Shown here: positions 27,791 to 40,910 of the stretch, piece after piece
How the letters are laid out: each line of letters begins with the position of its first letter
Position numbering within the stretch: the stretch's first letter is position 1
DNA from: Lineus longissimus
Lineage: Eukaryota > Nemertea > Pilidiophora > Heteronemertea > Lineidae
Direction: 5' to 3'
DNA: 64,000 nt
NCBI RefSeq assembly: GCF_910592395.1
Contig: NC_088312.1
Coordinates: 4,772,001-4,836,000 of the forward strand
Position numbers and translations under genes: made by a program
The notes under the pieces: model-generated
What the model saw: the letters and a program-made list of their open reading frames with translations, nothing else
What the model was told of the DNA's origin: nothing
Database searches by the model: none

Positions 27791-27849
27791 ACCTACAATA
27801 GCGATCAAAGCTAGCATAAAAGGTAACGTTCATCGGTGTTCATCGGCGG

Positions 27850-30800
27850 GCCACCTCCCTCATGTCATTTCCAAGTGCCACAGACAGTGACACAATTGCC
27901 TCATTTGAATATTAAAAGGTGCAATGATATGTTACAACTTTTCTTTTATTGGTTGATTGCGAGGGTCTTTTCTCAATATCGTCCTGATATTCGCACATTA
28001 GATGTCAAATTTTCAAATTTTTGTTTGACCAGCTTCACACACACACTTGTCAACATAGTTTATATTTTCATTTCGATTAAGTGTTCATGGTAACCTTCAA
28101 GATTTGTCTAATTTAATCAAACAGATAAATTTTCGTTAGGAACAAAATACATCAATGCTTAGAATGAATGAAAAACTTATTCAAAGTTAACCCCAATTTT
28201 TTCACCATAATTTTTTCAAGGTTTTGAATTATATAAGATATACATGTATGGTGCAGTTTGCTGGTAGAATAATCTTAAGGACAATTTTTTGACTGAGGAA
28301 TATATTATCATAGCTTTGGGACAAAAACGTTTATTTTTGTGATTTACTAACAGTTCACATAATACTGTTTTGGAGTGTTGCTGTAAAAAATTTATTCAAA
28401 ATTTATATGCAGAACAAAACATAGTTTATCTCATTCATTGTAAATTTTGGTTCTCTAAATCCCGATATTTGTTAAAATTCTTTTGAAGGGAAGTTTATGA
28501 AAAACTCAAGAAACTGATTAGTTATTATTATTTCAATTAAAAATTTAATTGTTAAAACCTTTTCTTTGGTCCTTCTCTTTGGGTGACAGACAGCTTAGAA
28601 AATATAAAAGAGGACATTTGAAAAATAACCCAGCATGAAGGCAACGCCATCAGAAGGAATCCAACATCTGTAAACGCAGACAACAAAACCGAACACAACA
28701 TTTTTACTTTAAATTTCCCATCGTATTATGACCAGATACCAGTCGAAACAGCAGGATACGAAATTCGCATCAAAATCTAGATGGTGGTCAAAATTTGAAT
28801 CGACAAATAACGCACATGTATGATAATTGGTAGACATTGTTGCCAAATTACGGCATGGTATCAGATTGTTCTTTGGCGCGTCCCACACAGTCTAGTAATA
28901 CTGCAAAGGTCCTGATCCACATTGTCAGAAAATTTAAGGACCCCAATTTGAGATTTTTGGTGTTGGGTCGTTAATACAAATTGAAGACGGTGGGGTTGGC
29001 TTCAGTCACACAATATGTCGTCAGGGTTGGTGGACTTTTGTTTTACATCTTGAAATTTGAAAGGATTCACTCGGACCAGATGGTGTTTGTCTGTTAAAAT
29101 TAGGCTCTGACATAGCAACACGGGACTTTGTCCGTCGTTGTCATAACGGACCCCAAAATTATGTCTACGAAGTATCACCATACAATTATTTCTAAAGACA
29201 AGATTTAGACGCATTGGCACTAATAGTACATTTATTGACGACACCAGGCTTTCTTTCAAATGAAATTCTAATCTCCGGATTAATATTAAGAAACCCGATC
29301 GTTGAGAAATAGCTCAGCATGGAGTAATAGCCCAGTGATGAGTAGCTAATTCTAGAATACAATTAAGAATTCAATATCTCTTTAATTATCACAATGCATG
29401 TTCATCAGATTGAGAAATTATTTCAAATTTGTTAAAGATTTAGATTTTTCAGAAAAATCTTGCAAAAATAAGCCAATTAGATGCTTAAGCAGTTGGAAAC
29501 TATTTTAGACATTCCCTCTTTTTTACATAACAGTGCTTATTCCTCAGGGCCGTAGCTTAAGGGGGGGGGGGGGCAAACGCCCCCAAGGATCGCCAAAAAC
29601 CAAGTTTTTCAAGCAGATTTTGGTTGGTTTTAAGAAATCCGTTGGACAAGGTTATGGAAATCAAAATTAACTGCTGAATTTTTACCTCTCTTTTTCAGGT
29701 AGGATGAGGTTTCATGAAATAGGATACGAGGTCCAAATCATACACTCAAAAGCTATGAAAAAAACAACTCACAGCAACCTTGAAAATCGGATTGCAAGCA
29801 ATGGCACTTTCTGGTTCCTTCATTAGTCCATTGTGTCATTACTTGGTGCAAAATTTCACACCTATTTCGCATGAAAATTGATTCCACCCAACTTTCCCGT
29901 GGTGCATTCAAATTCGAAATCGTATCAAAGGCATCTGTATTCTAATTTTTATTGATTATGATACCTGCTGGCTGCGAAACTGCTAAAGTTCATTAGAGAC
30001 TGTTGATACCATAAAAGTGGTGAAAATTTGCCCTGTTTCATTTAGCCCTGGGCGCTACCAGTCGCTAGCACTGCCTGTGGCTATTGCAGAAGCTAGAGGC
30101 ACAGTCATACTGCCCAAGGGCTTGGACCACTGCCTGTTGTTGGCCTGCGGCCATCAACAATTTCCAACTATTAATTTGAAAATGTACAAGCCTTTGTTGA
30201 TCTATTATCTCCAGTGGGCCTTAGGATTTGATAATTTGCCTCTAGTTTACGCCTTTGGTTTATTCAGTCGTCAACATAGCAGGATGTTCGAGCAAACTTC
30301 GCGCCCTCTCTGCTCCGTTGCCTAGCAGGAAGTACATCTTTAGGGGTTCGGGCTCTCAGTGACATTGTTCGCCTAGTCCATCCTATTAAGGGTGTGACCC
30401 CTGGCGGCTGGCACTGATTTTTCTCTTGAGTTTCATTTCCTTGTATTGTGGAGTTGGCGTGATTCTAGTGAGCCATGTGTGACTTTCACAAGCACTACAC
30501 CACAGTTTCTTTATCCTCATCGATGTTTTGTAATATGACACACTGCACGGTGACTGGATAATGAGTAACGACAAGCTCACTTTTTTTTTTACCTTTCATT
30601 ATGGAGACAACTGCCTTGATTGGGTCCGAAATTGCTGGAAGACTGTTTTGAAACTAAGCATCATTATCAGATGACAAAATTTGAATCATAATGCATAGTA
30701 CATTTTGAAGTCCTCCCAAACTTTCCAAATGAAAACGGCTTATGTATTTTCACAACAACCTTCATTTTCTCCAATGTTTGTAAAAGTTTCTTGTTTTTAC

Positions 30801-33379
30801 TGAACATATTTATGAATATGCCCCAAATGCATCTTTCTACCAAGGGTCACACAGCAATTTGAAGTCTACGATTGGCAAACATTCACCACAACCCACCAAG
30901 AATTCCTCATAAAAGAACTAGAAAATTATAAATTTTGCCTTTGAAATAGACCACACGAAATCTCATATTTATTTCAATAAATTGAAAACTGTTACTTCCC
31001 AAAATGGTTAAAAGCAGTAAGCGGATACCCTTGGCTTTCAAAAAGGTCAGAAGTGCATAGATGAAGATTCCTTTACATGTTTAAGATTTGAACGAAACCT
31101 GGTGGAAAGGAAAATATCATTTTCACTTTTAAGTGAGCAAGCTAATGTCCAAGTTTAATGTGATCAAGTGATAATCTCTGACTTCCTGTGTTACGAACAC
31201 AAGTTTGAAATGTTAAACCTTTGAGGTACAACCAATGATCATTCAAAGCCTTCAGGCCATACTTTCTGATCAGCGTTCACTCGGGGCAATGGTTTTGGGC
31301 TAACATGTGCAAAATGAAAACGGTAAAATTTGTTTTGCCTGAAGGTTGGGAGGAATCCGTCATTGCCTGTCAGTTTGCAATACACCATCTGGTTTTGCAA
31401 GTTTTGCGATGAATTTCTTGCATTCATTTGTGTGTCAAGGGTTCTAATAATTATGGGTTTGTGAAAACAGAACATGCTTGTTACTAAAATGGCAGGCAGT
31501 TAAATTTCATTGCATTATAACTTGGAAAGGATATTTTTCAAAGCTTTTTGTTCATAATTGATTATTTTCATAATGAAAGCTAAATGTACAAATAAGCAAG
31601 TATGGATTGATTTTAATATTTGGAAAAAAAGTATGGTTAAGCGGAGATGTTAACCACTCCAGACTGCTGGTCCAGGGCACATTTACTGCTGCCAAGAACT
31701 GTGCTAAATTACAATTTTTTCCAGCAATTTGGATGACGCATTCTTGAAGGAAACACGCGAGTTAAGATATTTTGGTTGGTTTGAGGGTAGCAACTCGTTT
31801 TTTCCATCAACCGCTAAATCATCTTCACCAAAGCGGCAGTTTTTTCCAGTTTTGCTACCTTTTGGCCATTTTGCCTGCAGTTAAGTTTTGTCTAGGGTGG
31901 CCGCCCTAACTCTATTGGACAGCTGCCAACTACGACCAAAAAAAAGGAAATATTCTTTCTCACAAGTGGCCGGCTCATTCTTAGAAGGTTCACAATGCAG
32001 AGGTCACTAACACTATATGAAATATTACTGATCTTATTCTAACAAGTGTCTGGCCCCTCAGGATGATCAAACTGCAAACATGCACCATGCGGGGTAAACC
32101 ACATAATCTAACTCAGTCGACTGAAACTGGTGCTTATCAGCATTTAGCGAACCATGGTTTTTCAACAATGGTAACTGTTTCGAAATATTCCCCGTGAAAT
32201 ATTGGCCGCGGAATAATGGAACTCAGACGACGGGGAGCATGTCCTCCGGAGCATTGGAAAGTCTTAGAAAGCAAAGAAAAAGAAATCAACTCACAGCGAT
32301 CAAGGCAGAACTAATCGCATTTAACGAGATAAAATAGTTTTCAGTGGGCTGGAAGGCCCGCAGGAATGATCCCGGGATGCCATGTTTTATACCAAACTGC
32401 GTCAAAGTTCTTGTAGCCTCAAGGAATATCATTGCCGAGCTTTATGCAGATTAGCAACCTCTGATATTTTTGGCATTTGAGAATGTGGCAATGTGATTAT
32501 CAAGCATTTCCATATTGAGAGTGCCCTCTATACAGGAATTTTATAACTTTGATTTTTTTTCGTCCAGGGTGGCATTAATATTTTTCATTGCATGTACTTT
32601 TTTCTGACGACCACACTTTAGACTTGTTGTCCAAAGCAGTTTCTATTCAACGGACTTTAGTGTCACATTTGCCTCTGTGCATCCAATCACTTGGCTCAAA
32701 CTTGTATTTTTGAATTTCATTCTGTAACTAAATTGTTTGAATTGAGGTCAAATCGCCAAGGTGGTATTTCATTTAAACATGCCGCAGATAAAGCCAAAAT
32801 TCAATTGCCTAAGAATGGTCATAATAGATGAAGAAATAGCCCAGTTGTAGGCAGTAATTAGATGAAAAGCGGCAATATTCGCTAAAATGTACATAATTTA
32901 TGTGGACCATTGATACTAACACCTCGACATTGTCGCATTGTATGGATCGTTTTCAACACATGTCAAACGCATTACTCTTACAGGTTCACAGCACGAGTCC
33001 GCTTCCCTGAATGGCCGCAAATGTTACACCACGCTGGCTGGATAGAGCTGTGTCTTGCCAACCATATTTTACAGATTTGCATTTGGTGAAAATCAAGCTT
33101 TGGACAAATGCTAGCTGTGTCCGCCACTGACTGTTTTGAATTGGCTGATAGAAAAAGCTTGCGGGCTAATCATAGTTATTGCTATTTTATGCTTCTAACT
33201 GAGAATGTCCAATACACATTATTTGCTCAGTTGAATGATGCTCTCAGCAGCAGAGAGATGAAGAGCTTAGCTGGTTGCTGCAACAGCCGCCTTTTAGCCA
33301 ATGAGCTGATTACTGGATTGCTTCTGAGTTTGCTGAGGTTGCATTAGCATGAGCAATAGAGTGCATCACTGCAGTTTCT
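27850..33379. other. Non-coding region
   Basis: No supported exon is present. A 13-base poly-G run at 29561-29573 sits inside a GGGCCGTAGCTTAA...CGCCCCC context that looks like the end of a dispersed repeat. The remainder is AT-rich and featureless to inspection. Confidence 0.5.
29537..29600. repeat. Poly-G dispersed-repeat end
   Basis: A GGGCCGTAGCTTAA word precedes 13 consecutive Gs, followed by CAAACGCCCCC. The G run and the following C run can pair as a short hairpin. The arrangement resembles the ends of dispersed elements in marine invertebrate genomes, but I cannot assign a family. Confidence 0.4.
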
Positions 33380-33635
33380 AGTCACAGATTGTGTTGGCTT
33401 ATAACACAACACCCAGATTCTGATTGCTGCACAAACCCAGATTGTGATTGCTGCACCACTTAGATTGTGATTGGTGCACCACCCAAATTGTGATTCCTGC
33501 ACCGTAGATTTAGGCTGCGGCACCACACATTGTGGTTCCTGTGAAGCAGATTTTGTCGGCTGCACGGTGGACTGTGACTGCTGCATCAGTGGCAGTAGAT
33601 ATAGTGCACCACACTTTTTGGCTGTAGCACTACAC
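33380..33635. repeat. Degenerate ~25-bp minisatellite
   Basis: About nine diverged copies of a unit related to CAGATTGTGATTGCTGCACCA are arranged head to tail. Unit length drifts between about 23 and 28 bases. One strand is open in one frame over part of the array (repeats of Q-S-T-V-Q type), but indels break the periodicity, so this is not called as coding. Confidence 0.7.
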
Positions 33636-34484
33636 CACTTTTAGTTTGGCATCTCTGTCCAAATTCCGGCTTTGAATTCGTATTACCCCCCTTTTTTCAA
33701 CATACATCTGCCTCTGAAGAAGCGCTGAGCCAACAATACAAGAAACACTGTCATGAAGAAAGAAATGGACTAATAAAAAAATTGTATATGCACTATAATG
33801 ACTTTATGAGTGGATGTGATGACAAGCGTTAGACACAAGATTCAACACACCATTTCCAAGCTGACATGCTCCATTGTGGTGTATTTCCTGGTTTGACAAG
33901 TTGCAAGTTGTCGGGATAAAGGACCGACAGATTGAAAGCAAGACCAGTGTTAGTATGTTGTACCAGTATCGTCTTCGATAGGCAGCGCCAAAAAGAAACG
34001 ATGCAATTTTCTACACTTTGCAGCTGCTGATCTCAAAGCGAGCTGTCATATTAGTAAATAGTAAAAGGAGAGGCGAATCATTCGACAACTTTTTTGTCGT
34101 ATTAATAAAAGTAATCCCAGTTAAGGTTTCTTGTAGTGGTGTCGTGTTTCTGAGGCATTCATATACAAAGGAGCATATGACAGTGACCTTATGCAGATTA
34201 TTATCTTCTTGATTTCTGACTCTGATATGTGGGGGCACTGGGTTTGGCGTTGTGCTGAAGATTTTTGAAACTGTGACAATACTGGCACTGCAGCAAAATA
34301 ACGTTCACTGACAATTATTTGGCTTCAGTATTGTAAGTTTTACTAAACTAATCATCACAAAATGCAAACGGTTTAGAAAAAGACCCTCCGAATGTGGTGG
34401 GAAAATGTACATCAATTTCTGTAAGCTAATGAGGAAGAAGTCTGCAATTTGCATTGCTAACAAAATTAAGCCACTCACATGACA

Positions 34485-34526
34485 AAAAGGGTCACAGGTC
34501 CCTTCACTAGGTTAGGTGACCCTTTT
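34485..34526. repeat. Perfect 11-bp inverted repeat
   Basis: AAAAGGGTCAC (34485-34495) and GTGACCCTTTT (34516-34526) are exact reverse complements separated by 20 bases. This could form a stem-loop or be the remnant of a small inverted-repeat element. No T run or gene end is nearby. Confidence 0.7.
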
Positions 34527-35869
34527 ACAGGAGAAAAGGGGTCGGGGTTATGACCTACTGTCTGATTATCAAATGAAAATAATTCTGACCATACACGATA
34601 ATTGGTGCCACTTCCTCGTGAACTATGGGACTATTGAGAAGAGGATGATTCTTACTCGTAAATGCTATCACCCACTCCCGGATGAAAGGAGCGTGGGGTC
34701 GTTTACGAGAATCGATGAGAAACAATTACGCTGCTTAAGATTCGCCCCAGATGGATATATGGGACAGTGATGAGCTGCATTCAGGGGACAAACCAGCACA
34801 CTTAGACACCCAGCAGGCGATCGATATCGTTTCTCCTTCGAAACCCCGGTACCAGGCGTCACTCCATGGGGGTCTGTATGGCATCTGAGACTGGAGTACC
34901 GAAACCACCTGAATTGATCCCAGTAACGGGACAACCATCTCGAAGGCTCAACAACAACTGCCACGATGAGAAAGTAGACCCTGTCAACCAAATTATGGTT
35001 ATCAGAATTACAAGTTTGTAGTTTTGCAAAGAAGCGTTTTCAAAGCAAAGCTGACCGCTCACCACACCCCCTTTTAAATTCTATTTAGGCAGATATAACT
35101 GCTTATTAGACATCCCTTGTGAAGTTTTGGGAATCTTCTTCAATTCTGTAACATGCAATTTGCAGCACAATACTAAGAAATCTTCGCGGGCTTGTTGATA
35201 AAGAATAAAAACTTTGATAATAGGAAGATGCTCCTTGGAATCCTTAGATGTCAAACCGGTGAACAATGATCCCACTTATTTTTTGTATCACTCCAGACAT
35301 ATTCAGGACAAAGATACCTACTACAATTTCTTTACCAATAACAATTTACAGTGTTGATTTTCCTCCTGAATTTGACTAAATTTACTAGTTTGATCACCAT
35401 CTGCGAGGTATTGACAAAAGTGGCAAATATTTCAGATGCCTACAATTTGAGAATTGAGTACTGCATTTGGATAAAATTTGACCTCCCACACCCAAAATCA
35501 AAAGGCAAAGAACATGCAGTTGTATGTCATTTTAGTGTGCTATCACTACAAGCAAATTATGATCAGGACTGACAAGAATCACATCAGTGAAACCTGAGTT
35601 CAAATTATACACTTGTTAGCAATTCCCTTATGATTATTTTCTTCATGATTGTGACAGGAAGGATGGACATGCTGGCATTGAAAATTAAGTAGCTTGGCAA
35701 TTTTCACTTAATCTCTAACAGTGGAGGCGGACCGCAACTAGCACTAGGTTAGGAGTTGAGTAGCCTGTTTTATTCACTAAATTACCATTATGGGACTCCA
35801 AACTACTTCCTGGCAAAATAATCTTGGTCATCTGTCACATAGGACAAAAAGGGGTTCCTCTCAGTTTCA

Positions 35870-36540
35870 CCACCCTAAAGAAACCACCTGAGCCCCTGGG
35901 GTCCAGTTGCAGTATGTCAATACTTTCCCAGCATAAAGTTACCACCCTTAGTAAAGGGGACAAAGTCATGTTTCCTTTCGCTATCAAAGCTCACAGAAAA
36001 CATCTCCGCCCCCTACAGTTCCATTTAGGTGGTGGGCTGTCCAGCGTTGTGTAACCTACGCCGGTAAGGGAACAAAACAAGTTCTCCTTTCCATTTTGAA
36101 TGGTTTCAAATGTGTTTGGACCTCCTGGAGTTTCTGGTGAGAGCTATCCCTGATGTGAAGGAAGGAGCAATATGCGTGTTCTTTTCAATTAGCCAAGGGT
36201 GATGAAATGCCTGAACCCCTGGAGTTCGATTTTGGCATGCAACAGCCCTTCAGTGACAAGTTGACTTGTCCTACATGGGGCAAAGCCTGCTTCATTTCCT
36301 TTTGAAGTTGGAAGACCTCCTGGAGTTTAGTTCCTGGGATGAGGACTGTCGTCAGTGTCTTCTTGGCCTTGTAGCTGCAGCGAAATGCTTCCGCCTTTCA
36401 ATTTCTAACGACAATTACAGTTCAGTCCGCCTCCTGTGGTTTGAATCAGGGTGCAGGGAACTTGTTCCCAGTGTTGAGCATCTTGTTCTGTTGCCGCAAC
36501 TGCGGATTCTGAATGCAATGTGATGTGAGGCCATGTGACA
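35870..36540. repeat. Old degenerate tandem array (~110 bp unit)
   Basis: Six diverged blocks share the word CCTCCTGGAGTTT or variants (CCCCTGGGGTCCAGTT, CCCCTGGAGTTC, CTCCTGTGGTTT). They start near 35887, 36008, 36120, 36211, 36308 and 36428, so spacing is roughly 90-120 bases. The blocks also share GGGATGAGGACTGTC/GAGAGCTATCCC-like continuations. This is an ancient tandem array, now mostly eroded. Confidence 0.5.
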
Positions 36541-37139
36541 CATGTCAATAAACATCCTATCACGCTGAGTGACCAGAATCCCACATTTGTCAAGAGCTCA
36601 ATGCCACTTCCAAAACTTTTTCCTCGCTTGAGTACCGATTGCTTCTCACTACCTTCATAATGTGCTCAAATTGTGCAATGTTTTACCAGTGCCAAGACAC
36701 ATGGTGTGTTTTTTTCCACATAAAAGGAAACGTCCTGTGTTTTCTTTACATTTGTCAGTCACGGTAAAAACAGGTGGCACCTTTCTCGAAGCTAGTTCAC
36801 TTCACGAAAGCGCCCCGCAGAGCTTGGGGAACGGACACACTGGGAATCACCAAGTCATAGAGTACCCATTGTTTCTCGCAGTCAGTGGTCCTTTCTCTTA
36901 GAAATTTCTCTCAAATAAACTCATGGAGATGAAAAAGGCCGTAGATAGGTTTCGTCAAGCGTCCCACCCTTGACTAATAAGAACAATTCATTATTCTTGG
37001 ACTGCGGAGGTAATCTTATCCCTTAGACTAATTAAAGAGACAGGATGACAATGACGTATTGAAATGTCACATAATTGGCCAGTTTTGTTTGCTGAATGGT
37101 AGAATTTGTCGAAAACGGATTTCTGAATTCATGACATAT

Positions 37140-37420
37140 GTATTGTCATTCCGCGCAATGCAGCGGATTCATATCAGTGAAATATAGACAGTTAGGGACA
37201 GGAGAAGTGAAAAGATCATAGTTTCAGGATGGGCCGGAGTGTCATTTTACTGATATGTCCGCTATTTGATAGAAGGGACGTATCAATGGCCCGTGCCATA
37301 TGCCTGATTACACAAGACATGCTATGCTAATATTGAGCTAACTTGCTCCACATGTGGATAATTAAGGTTAGATAATTATCTAATTAGCATTGATGAGATG
37401 TCGTTATCGATGTGACAGCA
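37140..37420. promoter_or_regulatory. Candidate enhancer with dense factor sites
   Basis: This ~280-bp block carries a POU-like ATGCTAAT near 37326, a CACATGTG E-box and GATAATTAAGG. It also carries a GATAATTATCTAATTAG run that combines GATA and homeodomain cores, and a TTATCGAT word. Flanking sequence at 36960-37050 adds a SOX-like AACAATTCATTATT. The arrangement resembles a developmental enhancer, but conservation is not testable from one sequence. Confidence 0.25.
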
Positions 37421-39671
37421 ATTTGATACCAGAATGCAACTAGAAGAATGGGACAGTTTTTGTCCTTTAAAGTCTTAGCTCTTTTTTGTTTTTTTTGTAT
37501 TGTGAGGATTAAAGAGGTGATTTTTTCAGTGCTTGTGGTTAATTTGCAACACCTGCTACCTAATAAGGTAAAGTGGTACAATTATACATTTACCTATAGT
37601 ACAATTGTAACCTACATGTACATATATATAGAGTAGAAAACAGCTCGTAAAACACGTTAATGCTCACATAGGCTATAATTGTACCAGTTTACCTTACATG
37701 TAATATGATTTTATTTCCAACTTCTAAAGAAGATTTTGTTTAGATTCATGAGATAATTAGGAATCACTTGCAAGGAATTTGTTTCAAGCACAATTCCAAA
37801 TATCATTGGAATCCTAACTATCTTAAATACTGACTTGAACATATTACTTGCAAATACTCCCATTTGAAAGAAAATTCTGGCTATTATCATGGGTTTTAAC
37901 AGATCTGCTTCAAGCAACATGTGGAAATAAATATACGACCTTTTTTCGTTATGTTAAAACTTATTCAAATATGCTAATGAGCATTCTGAATGATACAAAA
38001 TACAAAAATCTCCTGCCGAGTTACCCAAGATTGAGGTCAAAGAGATAGTTAACAAAAAAGTATAATTCCACGTGGCTGGTTACTAAATATGCCTCATTTA
38101 ATGCATCGTTATAAATGGTCGGGAGTCTCGTCTTGAGCTAGTAATCCCTAAAGCTCGCTATTTAGGATACACAATCATAATATCCATATCTTACACTTGG
38201 TTAGAACTAATGATAGAAAAGTGAAAACTCCATCCGGGCATGATTTGCAAGTTTGACAAAAGACTGGTCATCATTAAAAGATAAGCTCTTTTAAAATAGG
38301 CCACGTGACAATATATTTTAGCTTTCTGTACTGATGTTTCCATCAGCAGGTTTCTGATCTTAAAAGATGGCTACAGAGAACCACAGTTCATGGGAACTGC
38401 ATGCATCCCCCTTTGCTGCATCATAGGAAGATGACAAATTTTTAAATAGGTCAAATGAAAGCCTGTGACCTTGAGCAGAAGGTCAACTTATCAAACATGC
38501 AAAAAAATTAGGTGATATTTTTTACAATTTTTTGCCGAATATTTTCTGAATTATATCGGTACAATTTGCAACCATTGTAGCACTCCGAGTACTAGTAGCA
38601 GATCACATCTAATTTTCCCCATTGCTAATCAAAACAGATGACTAGATTAAGTTTTAACTCAATTTTAAAATCACATATCAATTGGACGATGGGAAAATAC
38701 AAGGACTGCTTTGGCCTAATATCCTAAACTTTGCTCCGAGCAATTTCAAAATCCAGTTCTTGTCAATATGAGCTATAACCCAGGGAAAGTATTCCTTTTG
38801 CTTGACCACTTAAGATCCATGCTTCGTGAATTAGAATCTAGACTTAACAGTGAGCAATCGTGCCACCATTGTTTACGGATGACGGACAACAGACGACGGA
38901 CGACGGGCGATAGACGAACCCAAGGACGGCCCGACCTACGGATGGACAGACCGAACAATGAACGGACGGATGACAGACAACAGAAGACCGACAAGATGTG
39001 ACGACATAAGCTCACAAGGTGAGCTAAAAATCGATTGAAGTAAAAATGCTGAATAAGCAAGAATCTTATTTTCTTTCCTAATACCATATCATAACAAGGT
39101 CAAAGAGCTGTCAACATCATTTTCTGCTGCACACCCGTTTGAATCCCATTTCACCATATTACAGCCGACATCACCATTATTAAAATGCCACCCCCTGACA
39201 CTTCATGATATTATTCATTTGTGCCTAAGGTAACACCACAGTGGGCCCTCAGGGGGATACAGCCAGCATCCACTCGAGGCGACCCTTGAGGCTTCCCCGT
39301 CACCAGGCAGGGGAAGGGTCTAATTCATGACAAACCATATGAGGGTTCTCAAATATGTTCAGTAAACCACTAAACAATCTTCACACCAACTTGGGCTGAG
39401 ATTTATATGCAATTAAAACAGTTAAGTGCATGGATTCATGTTGGTATCAGATACTCAATATTTTTTAAACCCTCACATGTATGAATAGTGTGTTCAAAAT
39501 ATGATTTTCTGATAGATTTGTATAGAATTTCAATACTGGTACTGTAAATGCTAATGATGATGATGACTCAAAATTTAAACTTTTATCCTTTTATCTGCGA
39601 TGAGGCCTACATCTAACACAATAAAACACGCAAAACCTCATCTTTTTAGGATAGAAATCAAATGTTTGCTG
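37421..39671. other. Non-coding region with a GAC-rich repeat end
   Basis: No exon is supported. Between 38870 and 39030 a GACGGAC-type imperfect simple repeat leads into CACAAGGTGAGCTAAAAA. This is a junction I associate with a dispersed element seen in molluscs and other marine invertebrates. Confidence 0.45.
38870..39030. repeat. GAC-rich tract and dispersed-repeat terminus
   Basis: The tract is built from GACGGACAACAGACGACGG-like steps and ends in AAGCTCACAAGGTGAGCT, which contains the inverted pair AGCTCAC/GTGAGCT. The combination of an imperfect purine-rich minisatellite and a hairpin terminus suggests the end of a non-autonomous mobile element. Family and full length are unknown. Confidence 0.55.
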
Positions 39672-40322
39672 TCAGGAAAACTGGATCAAGACCATTGTGC
39701 TCTACAGCTCGCAAGAGCTTAAACTAAATCCTAATCAGAAAACTGGATCAAGACCAGTGTGCTCCACAGCTCGCAAGAGCTTAAACTAAATCCTAATCAG
39801 AAAACTGGATCAAGACCAGTGTGCTCTACAGCTCGCAAGAGCTTAAACTAAATCCTATTCAGAAAACTAGATCTAGACCAGTGTGCTCTACAGCTCGCAA
39901 GAGCTTAAACTAAATCCTAATCAGAAAACTGGATCAAGACCAGTGTGCTCTACAGCTCGCAAGAGCTTAAACTAAATCTTATTCAGAAAACTAGATCTAG
40001 ACCAGCGTGCTCTACAGCTCGCAAGAGCTTAAACTAAATCCTAATCAGAAAACTGGATCAAAACCAGTGTGCTCTAAAGCTCGCAAGAGCTTAAACTAAA
40101 TCCTAATCAGAAAACTGGATCAAAACCAGTGTGCTCTAAAGCTCGCAAGAGCTTAAACTAAATCCTAATCAGAAAACTGGATCAAGACCAGTGTGCTCTA
40201 CAGCTCACAAGAGCTTAAACTAAAACCTAATCAGAAAACTGGATCAAGACAGGTGTGCTCTAACTGGATCAAGACCAATGTGCTGTACAGCTCGCAAGCG
40301 CTTAAACTAAATCCTAATCAGA
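39672..40322. repeat. 62-bp satellite array with embedded hairpin
   Basis: About ten head-to-tail copies of a 62-base unit are present, with the word GCAAGAGCTT recurring at 39711, 39773, 39835, 39897, 39959, 40021, 40083 and 40145. Each unit contains AGCTCGCAAGAGCT, a hairpin with 5-bp arms and a GCAA tetraloop. Two sub-variants (GGATCAAGACC and AGATCTAGACC) alternate in the middle, suggesting a two-unit higher-order expansion. The last copies are truncated and diverged. No frame through the unit stays open over the whole array. Confidence 0.95.
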
Positions 40323-40910
40323 AGGGTGAAATGAACTTGAATTCTTGAGTCAAAAGCTGCATGGGATACCCCATCACTACACCAAAGCAGAACTAGCATT
40401 CCATCACATTTGAAGGAAAGAATTGCACCTACCCCTATGAAATCCAGTCGCAGTCATTGACATTGGCCATTCCTTCACGTAGTAATCCCAAGAGCAAACT
40501 GCATCTCTCTGAAATTGAAAAACATACCAAAGCAAAGACGGATCATTATATAATTAATGCGGTAGGTCAGAGCTCTGAGCAATATGACAATCACTTTCGG
40601 CCAATTTGTTTTTTGCTTTATTTTCGAATAAGCAACACCCACGCCTCAGAAGTGAGACCTTAAAGGTAAAGTACACTGTAAGAACCAATTCACCCTAAGT
40701 TGGCTGGATGTACAGTGAATTACAGATGATATACAGCAAACATTCCATTGTTTCTGAAGTAGTCTACTCATATCATTAAGAGCAAATGACTTCATTTGGA
40801 CAAAAGACCTTTCCATTTCATATTACCCCTTAGCATTTTGAAAGTAAACTCAGGACAATTGGCATATGAATCCTCTGGATATTGTTAAGAAGGACCCATA
40901 GGAGAATGAG

